Below, in pieces: positions 61,563 through 64,000 of a stretch of 64,000 nucleotides of DNA. A program made the position numbers and the translations under genes. The stretch covers positions 6,820,001 through 6,884,000 of the forward strand of contig CP050890.1 in assembly GCA_016745215.1 (NCBI GenBank), read 5' to 3'. Under the pieces are notes generated by a model that was given only the letters and a program-made list of their open reading frames with translations, had not been told where the DNA came from and did not search any database. The stretch comes from Thiohalocapsa sp. PB-PSB1. GTDB lineage: Bacteria > Pseudomonadota > Gammaproteobacteria > Chromatiales > Chromatiaceae. Numbering within the stretch: position 1 is the first letter of the stretch; every line of letters begins with the position of its first letter.

Positions 61563-61690
61563 CAAGACACCAGGGTGGGAACCACGGGACACCCACCTAG
61601 GCGGAACCACGGAACACCAGGCGGAACCACGGGACACCCACCTCGGAACCACGGGATACCCACCTAACGGTACCACGGGTACCAATATGG
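61563..61690 (+). repeat. Minisatellite array, GGAACCACGGGACACCCACC type
   Basis: Four to five units of GGAACCACGGGACACCCACC with CTAGGC or CTC joints end in GGTACCACGGGTACCAATAT and GGGTGTCCC, the same terminal sequence as the array at 56930-57420. It replaces the C-terminal coding part of the RAYT-like gene. Confidence 0.85.
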
Positions 61691-62060
61691 GTGTCCCGTA
61701 GTTTACGCCCGGATATCCGCACGCTGCCCAGCTCAGGGCATTGCATCCCGAGGTCGCAAAGGCCAAAGGCGATGTCCGGGTCTTCGCTGTCCAGCTCGGT
61801 CAAGAGCCATGTGGCCGCACCTAGGTAGTTCAATCTGGACGGTCCTGGCTTGGCCCGACTCACGCAGTTATCTTGCATCACCGACTGAACTATATTGGGC
61901 TATACATCAACGCCTTACAACCTCCGTCTATCCAGGCGCTGCACGTAGATCTGCGGGAGCGAAAAGTGTGTGAAGAAGGCCAAATTGAACACCCTAGGCC
62001 GCACCGCAGGGGTTAAAGAGTTTCACCACGGGTTCGAAGTCAATCTCGTCTTCGGTGCCG
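61691..62060 (+). other. Interval without recognised gene
   Basis: No coding or structural feature is recognised between the two repeat arrays. Confidence 0.4.
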
Positions 62061-62386
62061 TAATAATAAAAGGACACCCGTAATAATAAAAGGACACCCA
62101 AATAATAATAAAAGGACACCAATAATAAAACACCAATAATAAAAGGACACCCACTTTAATTCGAAAATGTAAGGATTCACCGCAGAGAGCCGAGTGCGCA
62201 GAGCGGCCAAGGTGCCTACCAGCCGTGGGAGCCGGTCGGCGTAGGAGCCCGCTTGCGGGCGACCCAGCAAGAAAAGAAAAGCAAGAAAAGGGCACCCACT
62301 GTAGTTCACTTTAAAGGAACAAAGGAAACATAAAAGAAAGGAAAAGAACACCCACTTTACTTCGCAATTAAAGTGGGTGTCCTTTT
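62061..62386 (+). repeat. Minisatellite array, AATAATAAAAGGACACCC type, plus REP copy 2
   Basis: Five units of AATAATAAAAGGACACC occur between 62061 and 62152, followed by ACTTTAATTCG. The REP-like unit (62224-62263, identical to 15194-15233) follows, then GAAAAGGGCACCCACTGTAG, AAAGAACACCCACTTTACTT and finally AAAGTGGGTGTCCTTTTTT at 62368-62386. Short, GC-poor units contrast with the GC-rich arrays at 57 and 61.6 kb, but the GGACACCC core is the same. Confidence 0.85.
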
Positions 62387-63043
62387 TTAGTGATGCGCAC
62401 CGAGATCCGTTTCGGCATGCCGGCGCAGGGCCTTGGCTTCGTCGGCGGTGCTCTGAATCACCTCCACGGCGAGGCCCGTGCAGGCATCTTCCAGCGCCGC
62501 CGTCCAGGTCGCCGCAGAGCGATCCGCGGCGTACCCCTCCAACAGAATGAAGTTCGACACCGGCTCGATGGCCACCAAGCAGGCCCCCGGATGGAACGTT
62601 TCGTCCTCGCACACCGTCACTTGCCGAGGCGCCATGCCCTCGCCAAGTGTCGTGCGCTGCGCCTCAGCCTCCGTGACCAAGGCCGCTTCCAGGGCCGCAT
62701 TGAGCTTGTGTTGCGCGCCGTCGCTCACCCCGACGAAGGCCGAAAGCCCACTCAGCTCTAGAAATTCACTCACCAGCCGGGTGCCGCCCGCTGCCCGCAA
62801 CCTGATACTGAAGTGCGCCGCTATCAGCATCCGGTGCAACCACGACATCCCCTCCGGGGTGCGTACGAACGCCACCAGACCGGCTGGCGCATCCCCAAGC
62901 GGTTGCTCATGGCACCACTCCAGCAGGGTGCTGCGCGCCACGCCCAAAGCGGCAGCCACCTCGCGTTGCGTCTCGCCGGCTGCCAACCGTGACTCGGCAG
63001 CAGCGATGTGTTCGGCTTGCTCCAAGCGCGTGCGTCGCGTCAC
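62387..63043 (-). CDS. Transposase-like protein with N-terminal HTH, 3'-truncated at repeat
   Basis: The 218-residue frame starts MTRRTRLEQAEHIAAAESRL with the HTH AAGETQREVAAALGVARSTL and LEWCHEQ. It continues with a region like the first part of a DDE transposase (FLELSGLSAFVGVSDGAQHK; APRQVTVCEDETFHPGACLV; AIEPVSNFILLEGYAADRSA). It stops at ETDLGAHH exactly where the GGACACCC array starts, so the C-terminal half is missing. I cannot assign an IS family. Confidence 0.5.
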   Translation of the reverse strand: MTRRTRLEQAEHIAAAESRLAAGETQREVAAALGVARSTLLEWCHEQPLGDAPAGLVAFVRTPEGMSWLHRMLIAAHFSIRLRAAGGTRLVSEFLELSGLSAFVGVSDGAQHKLNAALEAALVTEAEAQRTTLGEGMAPRQVTVCEDETFHPGACLVAIEPVSNFILLEGYAADRSAATWTAALEDACTGLAVEVIQSTADEAKALRRHAETDLGAHH

Positions 63044-63265
63044 GACCCGATTCCTCGCCCGGGTAGCGCAGCGCCCATGTATGATCTATAGTCAAGCCTG
63101 GCTATCCGATGTCAATTATCTTGTCCGGTCAGCGGTACGAGATGATGAGGGTTCTGCCAAATACCTGCACACCGATTACCAAGCGCTAGGCTCGGACTTG
63201 GCCGGAATTACGAGCAAGGCCATCGGCCCCGCTTCAGCGAGTCATGAGACATGAGGACTGATAAC

Positions 63266-63859
63266 ATGCTGCCAACTTTTAACATGCTGCCACGAGCGAT
63301 TATGGCTGCGGGCCTGCTCGCCCTCTCCGCGACCAACGCTCAAGCGCTTCTTATTCCTCCAACCACTTTCGCCGCTTGGAGCGGGGAACCTATTCAGGTC
63401 GACGACCTGACCTTCACACTCGTTTCCGGCCCAACCGGCTCTACATTTGGTCAAATCACCGAGTCGACCGACCCTACGGGCCTCAACTTCGGCAGTGCAA
63501 TTAGCCCATTCTCGTTTGTCTTCACGGTCGACACGACCCCGGGCATCGTGATGACCGGAGTCACCGTCTTCGACAACAGTGTCGGCGATACCACCCTGTC
63601 AAGTACGGATCTCGCCTCGGTCCTCCGTGCGCCCAGATTCGGCTTTATCAATACACCGTTTGGGACCCTGGACAACCTGACAACCTCGACCTTCACGCTC
63701 GACCTGAATGACCAAGCTGGCGGTAACGTCTCAGTGTTCGGCTATGGGGCATACTTCGACACGGCGGAAGCCCCGATGCCGCTGCCAGCTACCGCATGGA
63801 TGCTGATCACCGGGATCGGCCTGCTTGCCGCGGTGGCTCGGAAGCGTCGCGTCGCGTGA
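63266..63859 (+). CDS. Exported VPLPA-CTERM-type protein
   Basis: The 197-residue precursor has a signal peptide (AIMAAGLLALSATNAQA), a Thr/Ser-rich beta body (LTFTLVSGPTGSTFGQITES; FTVDTTPGIVMTGVTVFDNS) and the C-terminal sorting region MPLPATAWMLITGIGLLAAV followed by ARKRRVA. I use the ATG at 63266, about ten bases after GAGG; other Met codons lie at 63251 and 63284. It is the third exosortase-type substrate in the window, which suggests an extracellular matrix system elsewhere in the genome. Confidence 0.75.
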   Translation: MLPTFNMLPRAIMAAGLLALSATNAQALLIPPTTFAAWSGEPIQVDDLTFTLVSGPTGSTFGQITESTDPTGLNFGSAISPFSFVFTVDTTPGIVMTGVTVFDNSVGDTTLSSTDLASVLRAPRFGFINTPFGTLDNLTTSTFTLDLNDQAGGNVSVFGYGAYFDTAEAPMPLPATAWMLITGIGLLAAVARKRRVA

Positions 63860-64000
63860 CAAGGGGCGAATGGACTGCCGAGGGTCGCGTCAGCCCGCTT
63901 GGAAGCGGGCGGGACTTCGGGGTGCGCGGCCCGCCACCGTATGACGCTAGGGCGTCATGATAGGGTTGGATGGGCATAACGCACTAACATACCAAGAGGT

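Noticed and set aside
1..64000. tRNA, rRNA and riboswitch genes
   Set aside because: I looked for tRNA T-arm patterns and conserved riboswitch or rRNA blocks and found none that I could support by eye; a tRNAscan-SE and Rfam search would settle it.

Overview
The window looks like chromosome from a GC-rich gammaproteobacterium of the purple sulfur bacteria (Chromatiaceae or close kin). The best indicator is a Gly/Tyr-rich sulfur globule protein gene at 12777-13205. The core gene order (ssb-yajR, truD-ispF-ispD-ftsB-eno-pyrG), an FNR/Anr-type regulator with its own FNR box, and PEP-CTERM/VPLPA-type exported proteins agree with this. The genus is inferred, not shown. No rRNA, tRNA or CRISPR array was seen.

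Layout. 1-14300 is ordinary core chromosome: the end of a glutamine-dependent NAD synthase, GTP-type PEP carboxykinase, dTDP-4-dehydrorhamnose reductase, SSB, a YajR-like MFS transporter, the MEP-pathway pair ispD-ispF with truD, ftsB, enolase, CTP synthase, a sulfur globule protein and Fnr. From 14300 to about 27300 the sequence is accessory: short dispersed repeats, decayed transposases, a glycosyltransferase plus cyclic-peptide-type ABC exporter operon, a complete IS with 39-bp inverted repeats and a 5-bp target duplication, a broken DNA adenine methylase, and a three-recombinase (RIT-like) element lying between two pieces of an IS66 transposase.

28000-34500 is the most coherent metabolic locus: a porin, a small lipoprotein, an aconitase-X large subunit, its small subunit, a BKACE (DUF849) enzyme and an SDR-like protein. 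Three of the four enzymes carry twin-arginine signal peptides, so the sequence predicts a lyase/cleavage pathway that operates in the periplasm. A cyclic-nucleotide-binding membrane protein and an alpha/beta-hydrolase lipoprotein follow. About 3.3 kb from the start of this locus (IS66 tail, broken ZIP transporter, SDR remnant, porin, lipoprotein, start of acnX) is repeated almost identically at 44426-47675. There acnX has been destroyed by an IS1634-family insertion, a roughly 253-bp MITE-like element and an internal deletion.

37200-44430 is a graveyard of integrated elements (integrase and excisionase remnants, IS5 remnant, truncated S8 peptidase operon). It also contains an integron-type cassette array without an integrase: two convincing attC sites, one PEP-CTERM-like cargo gene and a NYN/PIN-like cassette gene cut off by an IS66-like element. 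That IS66-like transposase gene and an ISKra4-family transposase gene near 50400 are each split by a copy of the same 100-bp element with TA target duplications; removing it restores both reading frames.

52000-64000 holds a PIN/CHAP chimeric ORF, a VapBC-type toxin-antitoxin pair, a further attC-like site next to a pair of DUF1254/DUF1214 genes (one broken), IS200/IS605 and ISAzo13 elements, two more PEP-CTERM/VPLPA proteins, and several irregular minisatellites sharing a GGACACC core that end in, or abut, truncated genes.
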